Source of the DNA: Streptomyces sp. col6
Lineage (GTDB): Bacteria > Actinomycetota > Actinomycetes > Streptomycetales > Streptomycetaceae
Reading direction: 5' to 3'
DNA length: 64,000 bases
NCBI RefSeq assembly: GCF_008042035.1
Contig: NZ_RDBL01000014.1
Span: forward strand, 173,272 to 237,271
Positions 1-7,895 of the stretch are shown here, piece by piece. The notes under the pieces are model-generated. The model was not told the DNA's origin. It worked only from the letters and a program-made list of their open reading frames with translations, and ran no database searches. A program made the translations under genes and the position numbers. How positions within the stretch are numbered: the first letter of the stretch is position 1; every line of letters begins with the position of its first letter.

Positions 1-1
1 G

Positions 2-100
2 CCTCCGGGGGCCACGGGGTGGGCGGCGCGTCCCGAGCTGGCGCTGGCCTGCCGGCTGACCATGGGCATAGCGATGTTCGCGATGCTGCTCACTCTGTGA
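2..100 (+). CDS. C-terminal end of a DUF5134-like membrane protein (partial)
   Basis: An open frame enters from the left edge and stops at TGA 98-100, leaving 32 residues. They end in a hydrophobic segment with the pattern ACRLTMGIAMFAMLLTL. From memory, short-range endings like this close DUF5134 membrane proteins, which in Streptomyces often sit directly upstream of an M56 peptidase, as here. Only the tail is visible, so the family is an inference from position and a short match. No function can be given. Confidence 0.4.
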   Translation, partial: PPGATGWAARPELALACRLTMGIAMFAMLLTL

Positions 101-186
101 GACAGGGAAGGCCGCCCTTCGTGGTGTACGTCACTTGGTGCGCGGAGCCGTATCCGTGTGTGGCGCGGCCCTCATAGGCTGGCGCC

Positions 187-1122
187 ATGTGGGTCTCCCT
201 AGCGCTGCTGCTGCTCGGTGCACTGGCCGCCGTCGTGGCCCCGCGCCTGATGGCGCGGGCCGAGTGGCCGGAGCGAGAGCCCGTGGTGGCCCTGTGGGTG
301 TGGCAGTGCGTGGTGGTCGCCGTGCTGCTCTGCTTCGGCCTCTCCATGACGTTCAGCGCCGCCGTGGCGTGGCAGGCGGTGCGCGGCCATGTCTTCGCGC
401 CCGCGCCGCACGCCGTCGTCGAGGCGTACGCGCTCGCGGGCCACGGAACGTGGTCGGCGGTGATGGCGGTGCTGCTGGCCCTCGGCGGGGTGTGGACGGC
501 CGCCATGCTGGCCCGGGTGATCCACCGCGCGCAGCTGCGGCGCAGGCAGCGGCGGGCCGAACTCCTGGTGCGCGCCCCGCTGATGCCCGGCGAGGAGCCT
601 GGGAGCGGGCGGCTGGTGGTGCTGGAGGGTGAGCGCCCCGACGCCTGGTGGCTGCCCGGGGCCGCGCCCCGACTGGTCATCACCACGGCCGCACTGGGCC
701 GGCTGAAGGGACGCCAGCTCGACGCGGTCCTGGCCCATGAGCAGGGCCATGCACAGGCGCGGCACGACTGGCTGCTCAACTGCTCGGAGGCGCTGGCTTC
801 CGGGTTCCCGCAGGTGCCGGTATTTGCGGCCTTCCGCAACGAGATGCACCGGCTGGTCGAGTTGGCCGCCGACGACGTGGCCTCACGGCGCTTCGGCCGG
901 CTGACGATCGCGCTCGCCCTGGTCGAACTCAACGAGGACCGGGGCGTGTTCGGCCCCTGCCCGACCGCGGACGCGGAGCTGCCGCAGCGGGTGAACCGGC
1001 TGCTGGCCCCGGCGGGCAGGCTCACCGCCGGGCGTCGGCTGCGGCTGACCGCCGCGGCGGCCCTGGTGCCCGTGGTACCGCTGCTGGTGGCGTTCATCCC
1101 GGGGCTCAGCGCCCTGAAGTAG
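187..1122 (+). CDS. M56-family (BlaR1/HtpX-like) membrane metallopeptidase
   Basis: This is a 311-residue membrane zinc peptidase. Hydrophobic segments lie at about residues 3-20, 37-58 and 93-112, and another near the C-terminus (about 285-308). The zinc motif HExxH appears as HEQGH in AHEQGHAQARHDWLL at about residue 184, followed by a downstream ELAADD that probably supplies the third ligand. This is the usual layout of the stand-alone actinobacterial M56 proteins. They lack the penicillin-binding sensor domain of BlaR1, and their substrate is generally unknown. No BlaI-type repressor lies beside it. No good Shine-Dalgarno precedes the ATG. A -10-like TAGGCT lies 6 nt upstream, so the transcript may be leaderless. 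Confidence 0.85.
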   Translation: MWVSLALLLLGALAAVVAPRLMARAEWPEREPVVALWVWQCVVVAVLLCFGLSMTFSAAVAWQAVRGHVFAPAPHAVVEAYALAGHGTWSAVMAVLLALGGVWTAAMLARVIHRAQLRRRQRRAELLVRAPLMPGEEPGSGRLVVLEGERPDAWWLPGAAPRLVITTAALGRLKGRQLDAVLAHEQGHAQARHDWLLNCSEALASGFPQVPVFAAFRNEMHRLVELAADDVASRRFGRLTIALALVELNEDRGVFGPCPTADAELPQRVNRLLAPAGRLTAGRRLRLTAAAALVPVVPLLVAFIPGLSALK

Positions 1123-1208
1123 CGCGTCCGCCCTTGCGTGAGCCGGCGCTTCCGCTTTCCGGCGCGCTGCGATGGCCGGAGGGGGCGCTCGTCGGCGAGG
1201 ATCATGCC

Positions 1209-1922
1209 ATGCACATCCCGTTGCTCTCCCCCGTCGGCCATGTCCGCACCGCCTCGCCCCTCGCTCGGGCGGGGGCCGTCTGCGCGGTGCTCGGCGGGGC
1301 GGTGACGGCCCTGGTCGTCGCCCGGTGGCGACCGCTGACGGACCTGGACCAGCGGGTCGCGGACGCACTGCACCGGCGGGCGGTGAGCGAGCCCGGCTTC
1401 GTCCATGTCAACCGGCTGCTGACGGACTGGCTCTGGGACCCGTGGACGTTCCGCGCCCTGATCGCCGTCGCGGTGGTGGCCCTGTGGTGGCGTGGCGCAC
1501 GGCCCCTCGCGGTGTGGGTCGCGGCGACGACCCTGCTCTCCGCGCTGATCCAGCAGGGGATTAAGGCCGCCGTCGGCCGGGACCGGCCCCGGTGGGCCGA
1601 CCCGGTGGACACCGCCTCGTACGCGGCCTACCCCTCGGGGCACGCGATGACCGCGACGGTGAGCTGCGGACTGCTGCTGTGGCTGCTGCACCGGTCCGGC
1701 GCCCGGTCCCGGGTGTGGCGGGCGGCGGTGGGTGCGGCGGCCGTCTCGGTGCTGGGTGTCGGTCTCACCCGGCTGTATCTGGGCGTGCACTGGCCGTCCG
1801 ACGTCCTGGGCGGGTGGCTGCTGGGGGCGGCGCTGGCGGCCTTCGCGGTCTGCGGCTTCGACCGGTTCCTCGGGCACGGACCGGGGCCTGACCAGGCACG
1901 GCGGCCCGGCCAGAGGGTCTGA
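1209..1922 (+). CDS. PAP2-family (phosphatidic acid phosphatase type 2) membrane phosphatase
   Basis: A 237-residue integral membrane phosphatase, probably acting on a lipid or isoprenoid phosphate at the outer membrane face. All three PAP2 signature motifs are readable: KAAVGRDRP (KxxxxxxRP), YPSGH with the catalytic His, and TRLYLGVHWPSDVLGG (SRxxxxxHxxxD) with the nucleophilic His. About five membrane segments alternate with these motifs. I chose the ATG at 1209, preceded by GGCGAGG, rather than the longer frame from 1134, whose extra 25 residues look random. The substrate (undecaprenyl pyrophosphate, phosphatidate or other) cannot be told from sequence. Confidence 0.85.
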   Translation: MHIPLLSPVGHVRTASPLARAGAVCAVLGGAVTALVVARWRPLTDLDQRVADALHRRAVSEPGFVHVNRLLTDWLWDPWTFRALIAVAVVALWWRGARPLAVWVAATTLLSALIQQGIKAAVGRDRPRWADPVDTASYAAYPSGHAMTATVSCGLLLWLLHRSGARSRVWRAAVGAAAVSVLGVGLTRLYLGVHWPSDVLGGWLLGAALAAFAVCGFDRFLGHGPGPDQARRPGQRV

Positions 1923-1968
1923 ACAGGCGCCCTTGCCCCCCGACGGCCGGTCGGCGAGGATCGGGGCC

Positions 1969-2670
1969 ATGCCTATCAAGGGTGCCCTCTTCGACTTCTC
2001 CGGGACGTTGTTCCGGATCGAATCCGTCCGTTCCTGGCTCGCCGCGACCCTGGCCGAGCGGGGGGTGAGCGTGGACGAGGCCGCCTTCGAGCGCTACGCG
2101 GCGGAGCTGGAGGCGTACGGCGCGCTGCCGGGCGGCCCGAACCCGCAGCAGATGCCCGACGGGCTGGCGGACGGGTGGGCGCACCGCGACGAGAGCGCGG
2201 AGCTGCACCGCGCGGTGTACACCGGCCTGGCCCGCCAGGTGGCGCTGCCCGATCCGGGACTGTACGACGCTCTGTACGACCGCCATCTGACCCCGGACGC
2301 CTGGCGGCCCTACCCGGACGCGGCGGAGGTGCTGGCCGGGCTGAGCGAGGCCGGCGTCGCGATCGGCATCGTCAGCAACATCGGCTGGGACCTGCGGCCC
2401 GTCTTCCGGGCGCACGGTCTGGACCGCTATGTGGACGCGTATGTGCTGTCCTTCGAGCACGGTGTCCAGAAGCCGGACGCACGTCTCTTCCACACCGCGT
2501 GCACACTTCTGGGACAGGACCCGGCGGATGTGGTGATGGTCGGCGACGACCGGCACGCCGACGGCGGGGCCGCCGCGCTGGGCTGCGAGGTGCGTTTCGT
2601 ACGCCATCTGCCCGTGTCGGAGCGGCCCGACGCACTACGGGAGCTCGGACTGACCGGGAAGGTTGCCTGA
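1969..2670 (+). CDS. HAD-superfamily (subfamily IA) hydrolase
   Basis: A 233-residue HAD hydrolase, probably a cytosolic phosphatase on a small metabolite. Motif I is FDFSGTL: the nucleophile Asp is present, but the usual second Asp (DxD) is Ser. Motif II is IVSNIG, motif III has the Lys of QKPDARLF, and motif IV is MVGDDRHAD. A helical cap domain lies between motifs I and II (about residues 15-95). The Ser at the general acid/base position recalls dehalogenase and phosphonatase relatives, so classic phosphatase chemistry is not certain. Start ATG 1969 is chosen because MPIKGALFDF is a normal HAD beginning and GAGGA lies 9 nt upstream. The longer frame overlaps the PAP2 gene. Confidence 0.8.
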   Translation: MPIKGALFDFSGTLFRIESVRSWLAATLAERGVSVDEAAFERYAAELEAYGALPGGPNPQQMPDGLADGWAHRDESAELHRAVYTGLARQVALPDPGLYDALYDRHLTPDAWRPYPDAAEVLAGLSEAGVAIGIVSNIGWDLRPVFRAHGLDRYVDAYVLSFEHGVQKPDARLFHTACTLLGQDPADVVMVGDDRHADGGAAALGCEVRFVRHLPVSERPDALRELGLTGKVA

Positions 2671-2740
2671 GACACATGTGAGAGATGTCCCTGACGCGCA
2701 ATGGGTCGGATTGTCACATCGTGGCCTTAGCCTGGTAGGC

Positions 2741-2920
2741 ATGTCCCCGACTCAGTGCCCGTCCGGTTCCGTACGCCCCGCAGCAGTGGTGAATGAAGAC
2801 ATTCGCGACCTGTGGCGGCGTTCGGGCGGCCACCTGTCCCCGGAGGACGAGGAGCAGTACCAGCAGCTGCTGGTCGAGTGGGCCGCGGCCACGCGGGACA
2901 GCGACAGGCCCGCCGCCTGA
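2741..2920 (+). CDS. Conserved small hypothetical protein
   Basis: A 59-residue soluble protein whose second half (NEDIRDLWRRSGGHLSPEDE, then about 20 charged and aliphatic residues) looks like a short helical hairpin. I recall similar small proteins in many Streptomyces genomes, but no function. The start is uncertain: ATG 2741 has no Shine-Dalgarno but lies 7 nt after a -10-like TAGCCT (leaderless candidate), while GTG 2789 would leave only the conserved core. An independent hairpin terminator follows the stop, which supports this being a real transcription unit. Confidence 0.6.
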   Translation: MSPTQCPSGSVRPAAVVNEDIRDLWRRSGGHLSPEDEEQYQQLLVEWAAATRDSDRPAA

Positions 2921-2925
2921 GCCGT

Positions 2926-2962
2926 CCCGGCTCCGGCGATCCCCTGCGTCGCCGGAACCGGG
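2926..2962 (+). terminator. Hairpin terminator after the small protein gene
   Basis: Inverted repeat CCCGGCTCCGGCGA (2926-2939) and TCGCCGGAACCGGG (2949-2962), 14 bp with one mismatch and a 9-nt loop, 6 nt after the stop codon. There is no T-run, as is common for streptomycete terminators. Confidence 0.6.
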
Positions 2963-3054
2963 CACGGGCGGGGGTACAGCATGTCCCGTCGCGGCTGATC
3001 GGTCAATGAATTACCGCCGCTCGCGAGGCCGTGGTACGGGATGCAGGGCCGGCG

Positions 3055-3423
3055 TCAGCCCTGCCCGAGGCGGTCCTCCTGGCGGGCGGCCGCCTCCAGG
3101 ACACGGTCGAGCAGCCCGGGGAACAAAGCCTCCAGATCCGCCCGGCGCAGCCCGTTCATCTTGGCGGTGCCCCGGTACGTCTGCTGGACGATGCCGCTCT
3201 CCCGCAGCACCCGGAAGTGATGCGTGCTGGTGGACTTGGTGACCGGAAGATCGAAGCAGGAACAGGTGAGTTCGCCCTCGGCGGCGGCCAGTTCGCGTAC
3301 GACGCACAGCCGCACCGGATCGGAGAGGGCGTGCAGGACCGCCTCGATCCTGATGTCCTCGCGGGCGGGATGGGCCAGAGTGCGCACGCCCGCAGCCGGG
3401 TCGGTGGTGCTGGCGGGGGTCAC
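3055..3423 (-). CDS. ArsR/HTH_20-type winged-helix transcriptional regulator
   Basis: A 122-residue DNA-binding repressor of the ArsR/SmtB type. The winged helix-turn-helix runs from about residue 25 to 95: HALSDPVRLCVVRELA (helices 1-2), LPVTKSTSTHHFRVLRESG (recognition region), then the wing with TYRGTAKMNGL. A CSCF pair just before the recognition helix could be a thiol or metal site, but the classical ELCVCDL metal box is not intact. The start is GTG 3423, preceded 6 nt upstream by GGAGAG. A 16-bp inverted repeat lies 40 nt upstream and is a candidate autoregulatory site. No obvious target gene is linked. Confidence 0.8.
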   Translation of the reverse strand: MTPASTTDPAAGVRTLAHPAREDIRIEAVLHALSDPVRLCVVRELAAAEGELTCSCFDLPVTKSTSTHHFRVLRESGIVQQTYRGTAKMNGLRRADLEALFPGLLDRVLEAAARQEDRLGQG

Positions 3424-3463
3424 GTCGCTCTCCGCATCGTCGCTCCGTATGGGGCTTCCATAC

Positions 3464-3479
3464 TACGAGACTCATCGTA
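3464..3479 (-). promoter_or_regulatory. Inverted repeat upstream of the ArsR-type gene, candidate operator
   Basis: TACGA-GACTCA-TCGTA: perfect 5-bp arms around a 6-bp centre, in an AT-richer patch directly upstream of the regulator's start. Position and symmetry suggest self-regulation. There is no direct proof. Confidence 0.4.
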
Positions 3480-3544
3480 ATTCGCCCCCTCCGCGGCCTC
3501 GCCGCACCGCCACGCGGGCTGCGGCAAGGCTGCGGCGGCCGGCG

Positions 3545-4621
3545 CTACAAGGTCCTCGCCAGGTGCGGGAAGCGGAATTCGGTGCGGCTGCGGAAGTCCT
3601 CACCGGGGCGCAGGACCGTGGCCGGCTGGTCGGGGCGGTTGGGCGAGTCGGGAAGGTGCTGGGTCTCCAGGCAGACCGCGCTGTGCCGTTCGTGGTGGCC
3701 GCCGCCGGGGTCGGCCAGGGTGCCGTCCAGCTGGTTGGCGGTGTAGACCTGGATGCCGGGTTCGGTGGTCCACACCTCCATGACCCGCCCGGCGTCCGGG
3801 GCCGTCAGGCGGGCGGCGCGGCGCAGTCCCCCGGGGGCGTCCGTCGCGTCGAGGACCCAGCAGTGGTCGTACCCGCCCGCCCGGAGCAGCTGTTGGTCCG
3901 TCAGGAAGACGCGTTCCGACAGTATCTGAGGTTGTATCAGGTCGAACGGCGTGGCGGCGACGGGAGCGGCGGGGCCCTCGGGGATGCCCTCCTCGTCGAC
4001 CGGCAGGTAGTGCGCGGCGTCCACCTGGAGGGTGTGGCCGAGGATGTCGCCCCGGGCGGTCAGGTCGAAGTAGGCGTGGTTGGTGAGGTTGACGACGGTG
4101 GGGCTGTCGGTGGCCGCTTCGTAGTCGAGCGCGAGGGTGCCCGCCCGGTCGAGGGTGTAGGTCACGGTCACGTCCAGCGCGCCGGGGAAGCCCATGTCGC
4201 CGTCGGGGCTGCGCAGGGTGAGCCGCAGGACCGCGGCTTCGTCGGTGGCGTCTCCCTCGGCCCGCCAGACGCGGGTGTGGAAGCCGTCGGGGCCGCCGTG
4301 CAGCGCGTGGCCCCGGTCGGTGGCGGGGACCTCGTACTCCGTGCCGTCGAGCGTGAACCTGCCGTGCGCGATGCGGTTGGCGTAGCGGCCGACGAGGGCG
4401 CCGAAGAACGGGTTCTTGCCCGTGTAGTCGTCGAGGGCGGGCAGCGAGCGGACGACCGACGCCGGGGTGCCGGCGGTGTCCGGCACGGTGAGCCGGTGCA
4501 GGATGCCGCCGTAGGTGAGGATCTCGGCCCGGACTCCGGTGCCGGAGTCGAGCGTCCAGAGGTCGACGTCCGTGGTGCCGTGGGCGCCGAACGGTTTGCT
4601 GTGCACGGTGGGGCGAGGCAT
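3545..4621 (-). CDS. galM: Aldose 1-epimerase (GalM family)
   Basis: A 358-residue cytosolic mutarotase that interconverts alpha and beta anomers of free aldoses. GalM landmarks are visible: TYGGILHRLTVPD near the N-terminus, GRYANRIAHGRF, the catalytic-His region HALHGGPDGFHTRVW, the second His in NLTNHAYFDL, and TTEPGIQVYTANQLDG near the end. Start ATG 4621 is set by AAGGA 6 nt upstream; the preceding TTG is less likely. It follows the LacI gene by 95 bp on the same strand and closes the sugar-import block. Its likely role there is to equilibrate imported arabinose or galactose, which arrive as furanose forms if the importer is YtfQ-like. Confidence 0.88.
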   Translation of the reverse strand: MPRPTVHSKPFGAHGTTDVDLWTLDSGTGVRAEILTYGGILHRLTVPDTAGTPASVVRSLPALDDYTGKNPFFGALVGRYANRIAHGRFTLDGTEYEVPATDRGHALHGGPDGFHTRVWRAEGDATDEAAVLRLTLRSPDGDMGFPGALDVTVTYTLDRAGTLALDYEAATDSPTVVNLTNHAYFDLTARGDILGHTLQVDAAHYLPVDEEGIPEGPAAPVAATPFDLIQPQILSERVFLTDQQLLRAGGYDHCWVLDATDAPGGLRRAARLTAPDAGRVMEVWTTEPGIQVYTANQLDGTLADPGGGHHERHSAVCLETQHLPDSPNRPDQPATVLRPGEDFRSRTEFRFPHLARTL

Positions 4622-4716
4622 CAATGGTCCTTGGGGCGGTCGGACGGCCTGGGCGGCCGGACGGGCTGGCCGTGGACACCGGACTCCCCGGGGGTGGTGG
4701 GGAGCCCGGCCCGTGC

Positions 4717-5751
4717 CTACGGTGCGGCCGGTCCGGCGGCGGGCCGGGGAACGGTGGATTCTCGGACGACGAGCCGGTAGCCGGGCCGCGGCCGCCGGGG
4801 CTCGGTCACCTGGTCGCCGGAGAGGCGCTCGACGAGGCTGTCGACGGCGAGCCGGGCGATGGCCTCCTTGTCGGGGGCCACGGTGGTGAGCGTGGTGGCG
4901 CCGTACAGGCTCTCCTCGATGTCGTCGAACCCGACGACGGCGACGTCCTCGGGGATACGCAGGCCGCGTTCCGAGAGGGTGCGCATGGCGCCGATGGCGA
5001 TGAGGTCGTTGTACGCGAACACGGCGTCGGGCCGCTCCCCGCGGTCCAGCAGCGCGGCCATGCCGGAGGCCCCGTCCTCCCGGCCGTAGCCGTCGGTGAC
5101 GACGACCAGCGCCTCGTCGGGCTCGATTCCGGCGGCGGCCAGCTCCTCGCGCCAGCCGCGCAGCCGGAGGTGGGCGGGCTGGCGTTCGCGGCCGGTGCGG
5201 GAGCCGAGGAAGGCGATGCGGCGGTGGCCGAGATCCAGGAGGTGGCGCACGGCCTCGCGCGCCGCCGCGACGTTGTCGATGGCGATGTGGTCGTACGGTG
5301 CCTCGTACTCGCGCTCGCCGAGCAGGACCAGGGGCGCGGTCTCGGTGCGCGCCATCAGGTCCTCGGTCTCCAGGTGGATCGGGCTGAGGATGAGTCCGTC
5401 GATGACATGGGACCGGAATCCCTGGCTGACCAGGAGTTCCTTCTCGCGCAGCCCGCCGGTGTGGTCGACCAGCACGGTGTAGTCGTGCCGGGCTGCGGCG
5501 TCGACGACCGCGCCGGCCAGTTCGGCGAAGTACGGGTTGCCGAATTCGGGGACGGCGAGCGCGATGATCCCGGTGCGGCCCTTGCGCAGATGGCGCGCGG
5601 TGAGGTTCGGCCGGTAGCCGAGCTCGTCGATGGCCTGCTGCACCTTGGCGCGCATCTTCGGTGTGACGTGCTGATAGTTGTTCACCACGTTCGACACGGT
5701 CTTGATGGACACGCCCGCCCGTTGCGCAACGTCCTTGAGGCTGACGCCCAC
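4717..5751 (-). CDS. LacI-family transcriptional regulator of the adjacent sugar importer
   Basis: A 344-residue LacI/GalR repressor. The N-terminal helix-turn-helix is clear (LKDVAQRAGVSIKTVSNVV, then the hinge LTARHLRKGRTGIIAL), followed by a periplasmic-binding-protein-like effector domain (about residues 60-330) with the usual FDDIEES and DGLILSP elements. Start GTG 5751 follows AGGGAG. It lies between the importer operon and galM, all on the minus strand. The natural expectation is that it represses the importer and perhaps the divergent GH127 gene until an imported sugar binds. Two CG-centred imperfect palindromes in the 10755-11266 intergenic region are candidate sites. The effector is unknown; arabinose or galactose is inferred from context. 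Confidence 0.88.
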   Translation of the reverse strand: MGVSLKDVAQRAGVSIKTVSNVVNNYQHVTPKMRAKVQQAIDELGYRPNLTARHLRKGRTGIIALAVPEFGNPYFAELAGAVVDAAARHDYTVLVDHTGGLREKELLVSQGFRSHVIDGLILSPIHLETEDLMARTETAPLVLLGEREYEAPYDHIAIDNVAAAREAVRHLLDLGHRRIAFLGSRTGRERQPAHLRLRGWREELAAAGIEPDEALVVVTDGYGREDGASGMAALLDRGERPDAVFAYNDLIAIGAMRTLSERGLRIPEDVAVVGFDDIEESLYGATTLTTVAPDKEAIARLAVDSLVERLSGDQVTEPRRPRPGYRLVVRESTVPRPAAGPAAP

Positions 5752-5829
5752 GGCACTCCCTGAATCGACTTGTCGCGCGGTGAGGCGCGGTGGTCCGGCT
5801 CCGCCGGTTCGGCTCGAACGGCTCGAACA

Positions 5830-5855
5830 GTGCCGGGGCCGTGGGGCCCCGGCAC
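5830..5855 (-). terminator. Terminator of the sugar importer operon
   Basis: Perfect 11-bp inverted repeat GTGCCGGGGCC (5830-5840) and GGCCCCGGCAC (5845-5855) with a 4-nt loop, 4 nt past the stop codon of the last permease gene and before the LacI gene. Confidence 0.75.
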
Positions 5856-5859
5856 CGGT

Positions 5860-6924
5860 TCAGGTGGTTCTGCGGCTGCGCGCCAGATAGCGCTGCGCCA
5901 CGACGACAACGATAAGGAACCCGCCGCTGACGACCGACTGGTACGAGGAGTTCAGCGAGCCGATCTGGTTGATCAGGTTCTGGATGACCTGGAGGAGCAG
6001 GACGCCCCAGAGCGTTCCGCTGATCGAGCCGGCACCGCCGATGAGGAGGGTGCCGCCGATGACGACGGCGGAGATCGCGTCGAGCTCCATGCCCACGCCG
6101 ATGATGGTGACCCCGGAGGAGAGCCGGGCGGCGTTGAGCGCGCCGGCGAGTCCGGCCAGCAGTCCGCTGAGCGTGTAGACGAGCATCTTCGTACGCGCGA
6201 CCGGCAGGCCCATCAGCATGGCCGCGTCACTGCTGCCGCCGACGGCGAAGATCGACTGCCCGAAGGACGTGCGCTGGAGGAGGAGTCCGCCGAGGCCGAA
6301 CAGTGCGAGGGCGATGAAGATCGGGTAGCCGAAGCCCCAGATTGCGCCCTGGCCGAGTTCGGCGAAGGCCGAGTCCTTGGGTACCAGGTAGGTGGTGGCG
6401 CCCTCGTCCGTGATCGCGAGGAGCAGACCGCGCGCCCCGAGCAGGGTGGCCAGCGTGACGATGAACGGGGCCATTCCGGCGCGGGCGACGAGGAAGCCGT
6501 TGAGCAGGCCGATCCCGCCACAGACCACCAGCGGGACCAACAGGGCGGGCAGAATGCCCCATTGGGAGGCCCAGGCGGCGAGCACCCCGCCCAGGGCGAA
6601 GACGGAGCCGACGGACAGGTCGATGCCGCCGGTGATGATGACCATCGTCATCCCGAGCGCGACCACGGCCAGGAACGAGGCCTGGACGGTCACCCCGCGG
6701 GTGTTGTCCAGGGTGGCGAACGTCGACGGGTAGATGAAGGACGCGACGACCACGACCGTGAGGAGGACGACCAGCACGCCCTGGCGCTGGAGGAGTTCGG
6801 CGATCCTCCGGCCGGACGGGCCCTGCGCCTTGGCGCCGGGATCCGGCGTGGTGCCGCCGGATGTCGCGGAGGTCTTGCGCGGGGCCGGGGCGGAGGCCAC
6901 GGGGGCGGGTGAGGTTTCGTTCAT
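5860..6924 (-). CDS. CUT2 sugar ABC transporter permease, YjfF-like
   Basis: A 354-residue inner-membrane permease of the RbsC/BPD_transp_2 family. After a Pro/Ala-rich cytoplasmic N-terminus of about 45 residues come some 9-10 membrane segments with the family signature ITGGIDLSVGSVFAL, then LVARAGMAPFIVTLATL and GMELDAISAVVIGGT. The start ATG overlaps the stop of the preceding permease gene by 4 bp (ATGA), so the two are translationally coupled. Two different permeases with one tandem ATPase and one binding protein match the YtfT/YjfF arrangement of the E. coli galactofuranose importer. I assign this one to the YjfF position by order. The open frame extends further upstream, but that part is a shadow of the neighbours. 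Confidence 0.85.
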   Translation of the reverse strand: MNETSPAPVASAPAPRKTSATSGGTTPDPGAKAQGPSGRRIAELLQRQGVLVVLLTVVVVASFIYPSTFATLDNTRGVTVQASFLAVVALGMTMVIITGGIDLSVGSVFALGGVLAAWASQWGILPALLVPLVVCGGIGLLNGFLVARAGMAPFIVTLATLLGARGLLLAITDEGATTYLVPKDSAFAELGQGAIWGFGYPIFIALALFGLGGLLLQRTSFGQSIFAVGGSSDAAMLMGLPVARTKMLVYTLSGLLAGLAGALNAARLSSGVTIIGVGMELDAISAVVIGGTLLIGGAGSISGTLWGVLLLQVIQNLINQIGSLNSSYQSVVSGGFLIVVVVAQRYLARSRRTT

Positions 6925-7895
6925 CGGGACCGACGCTCCCGGGCGACGTAGACGGCGGCGATGATGATGGCCGCCTGGGCGATCTGTGCGGTGGAGTCGG
7001 GCAGGTCGTGCTTGATGAGGGTGGCGCGCAGCAGCTGCATCAGCAGGGCGCCGGCGACGGTGCCGAGGACCCGGATGGAGCCGCCGTTGAGCGGGGTGCC
7101 GCCCACCACGACCGCCGTGATGGCGGAGAGTTCCATGAGCGTGCCGAGCGAGGACGGGTCGCTGGCGGTGAGCCGGGCGGTGGCCAGGACTCCCGCGAGG
7201 GCGGCGAGCACTCCGCAGAGCACGTAGACGCCAATGAGCACCCGCCGTACGGGCAGTCCGGCCAGGGCGGCGGCGGAGCGGTTGCCGCCGATGGCGACGA
7301 CCTGGCGGCCGAAGGTGGTCCGGGTGACGAGGAAGGCCACGGCGACGGCGAGGACGCCGGCGATGAGGACGACCAGCGGGATGCCGAGGAAGGAGCCGGT
7401 GCCCAGGGAGAGCAGGTCGGGGTTGACGATCTGCTTGAGCTGGCTGTCGGCCATGACCAGGGCGATGCCGCGGCCGCCGACGAACAGGGCGAGGGTGGCG
7501 ACGATCGGCTGGAGTCCGACGAGGGAGACCAGGGTGCCGTTGACCGCTCCGACGAGGGCGCCGGCCAGCAGCGCCATGACGAGTGCGGGTACCAGTCCGT
7601 AGCCGAGGTACAGCGGCAGCAGCGCGGCGGCCAGGGCCATGGTCGAGCCGACGGAGAGATCGACGCCCTCGGTGCCGATGACGAGCGCCATGCCGAGGGC
7701 GACGATGACGATCGGGGCGACCTGGACGAGCTGGGTGCGGAGGTTGTCCACCGTCATGAAGTGCTCGGTGAACAGGGCGTTGAAGACGAGGACGACCGCG
7801 ACGGCGAGGTAGACGCCGTATTCCTGGTACCAGGCGGGGTCGCGCAGCCGGGCCAGTGGCCGGGCTGCGGGGGTGGTGACTGCGGCCTGGGTCAT
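6921..7895 (-). CDS. CUT2 sugar ABC transporter permease, YtfT-like
   Basis: A 324-residue inner-membrane permease paralogous to its downstream neighbour, with the signature GTEGVDLSVGSTMALAAALL, VSLVGLQPIVATLALFVGGRG and ELSAITAVVVGGTPL. It has about ten hydrophobic segments. It overlaps both neighbours by 4 bp, so ATPase, permease 1 and permease 2 form one coupled operon. It should form a heterodimeric channel with the following permease. By order it corresponds to YtfT. Confidence 0.85.
   Translation of the reverse strand: MTQAAVTTPAARPLARLRDPAWYQEYGVYLAVAVVLVFNALFTEHFMTVDNLRTQLVQVAPIVIVALGMALVIGTEGVDLSVGSTMALAAALLPLYLGYGLVPALVMALLAGALVGAVNGTLVSLVGLQPIVATLALFVGGRGIALVMADSQLKQIVNPDLLSLGTGSFLGIPLVVLIAGVLAVAVAFLVTRTTFGRQVVAIGGNRSAAALAGLPVRRVLIGVYVLCGVLAALAGVLATARLTASDPSSLGTLMELSAITAVVVGGTPLNGGSIRVLGTVAGALLMQLLRATLIKHDLPDSTAQIAQAAIIIAAVYVARERRSR

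Noticed and set aside
90..1979. A 629-codon minus-strand frame over the M56 and PAP2 genes
   Set aside because: Arg/Pro/Ser-rich noise opposite two genes with intact catalytic motifs.
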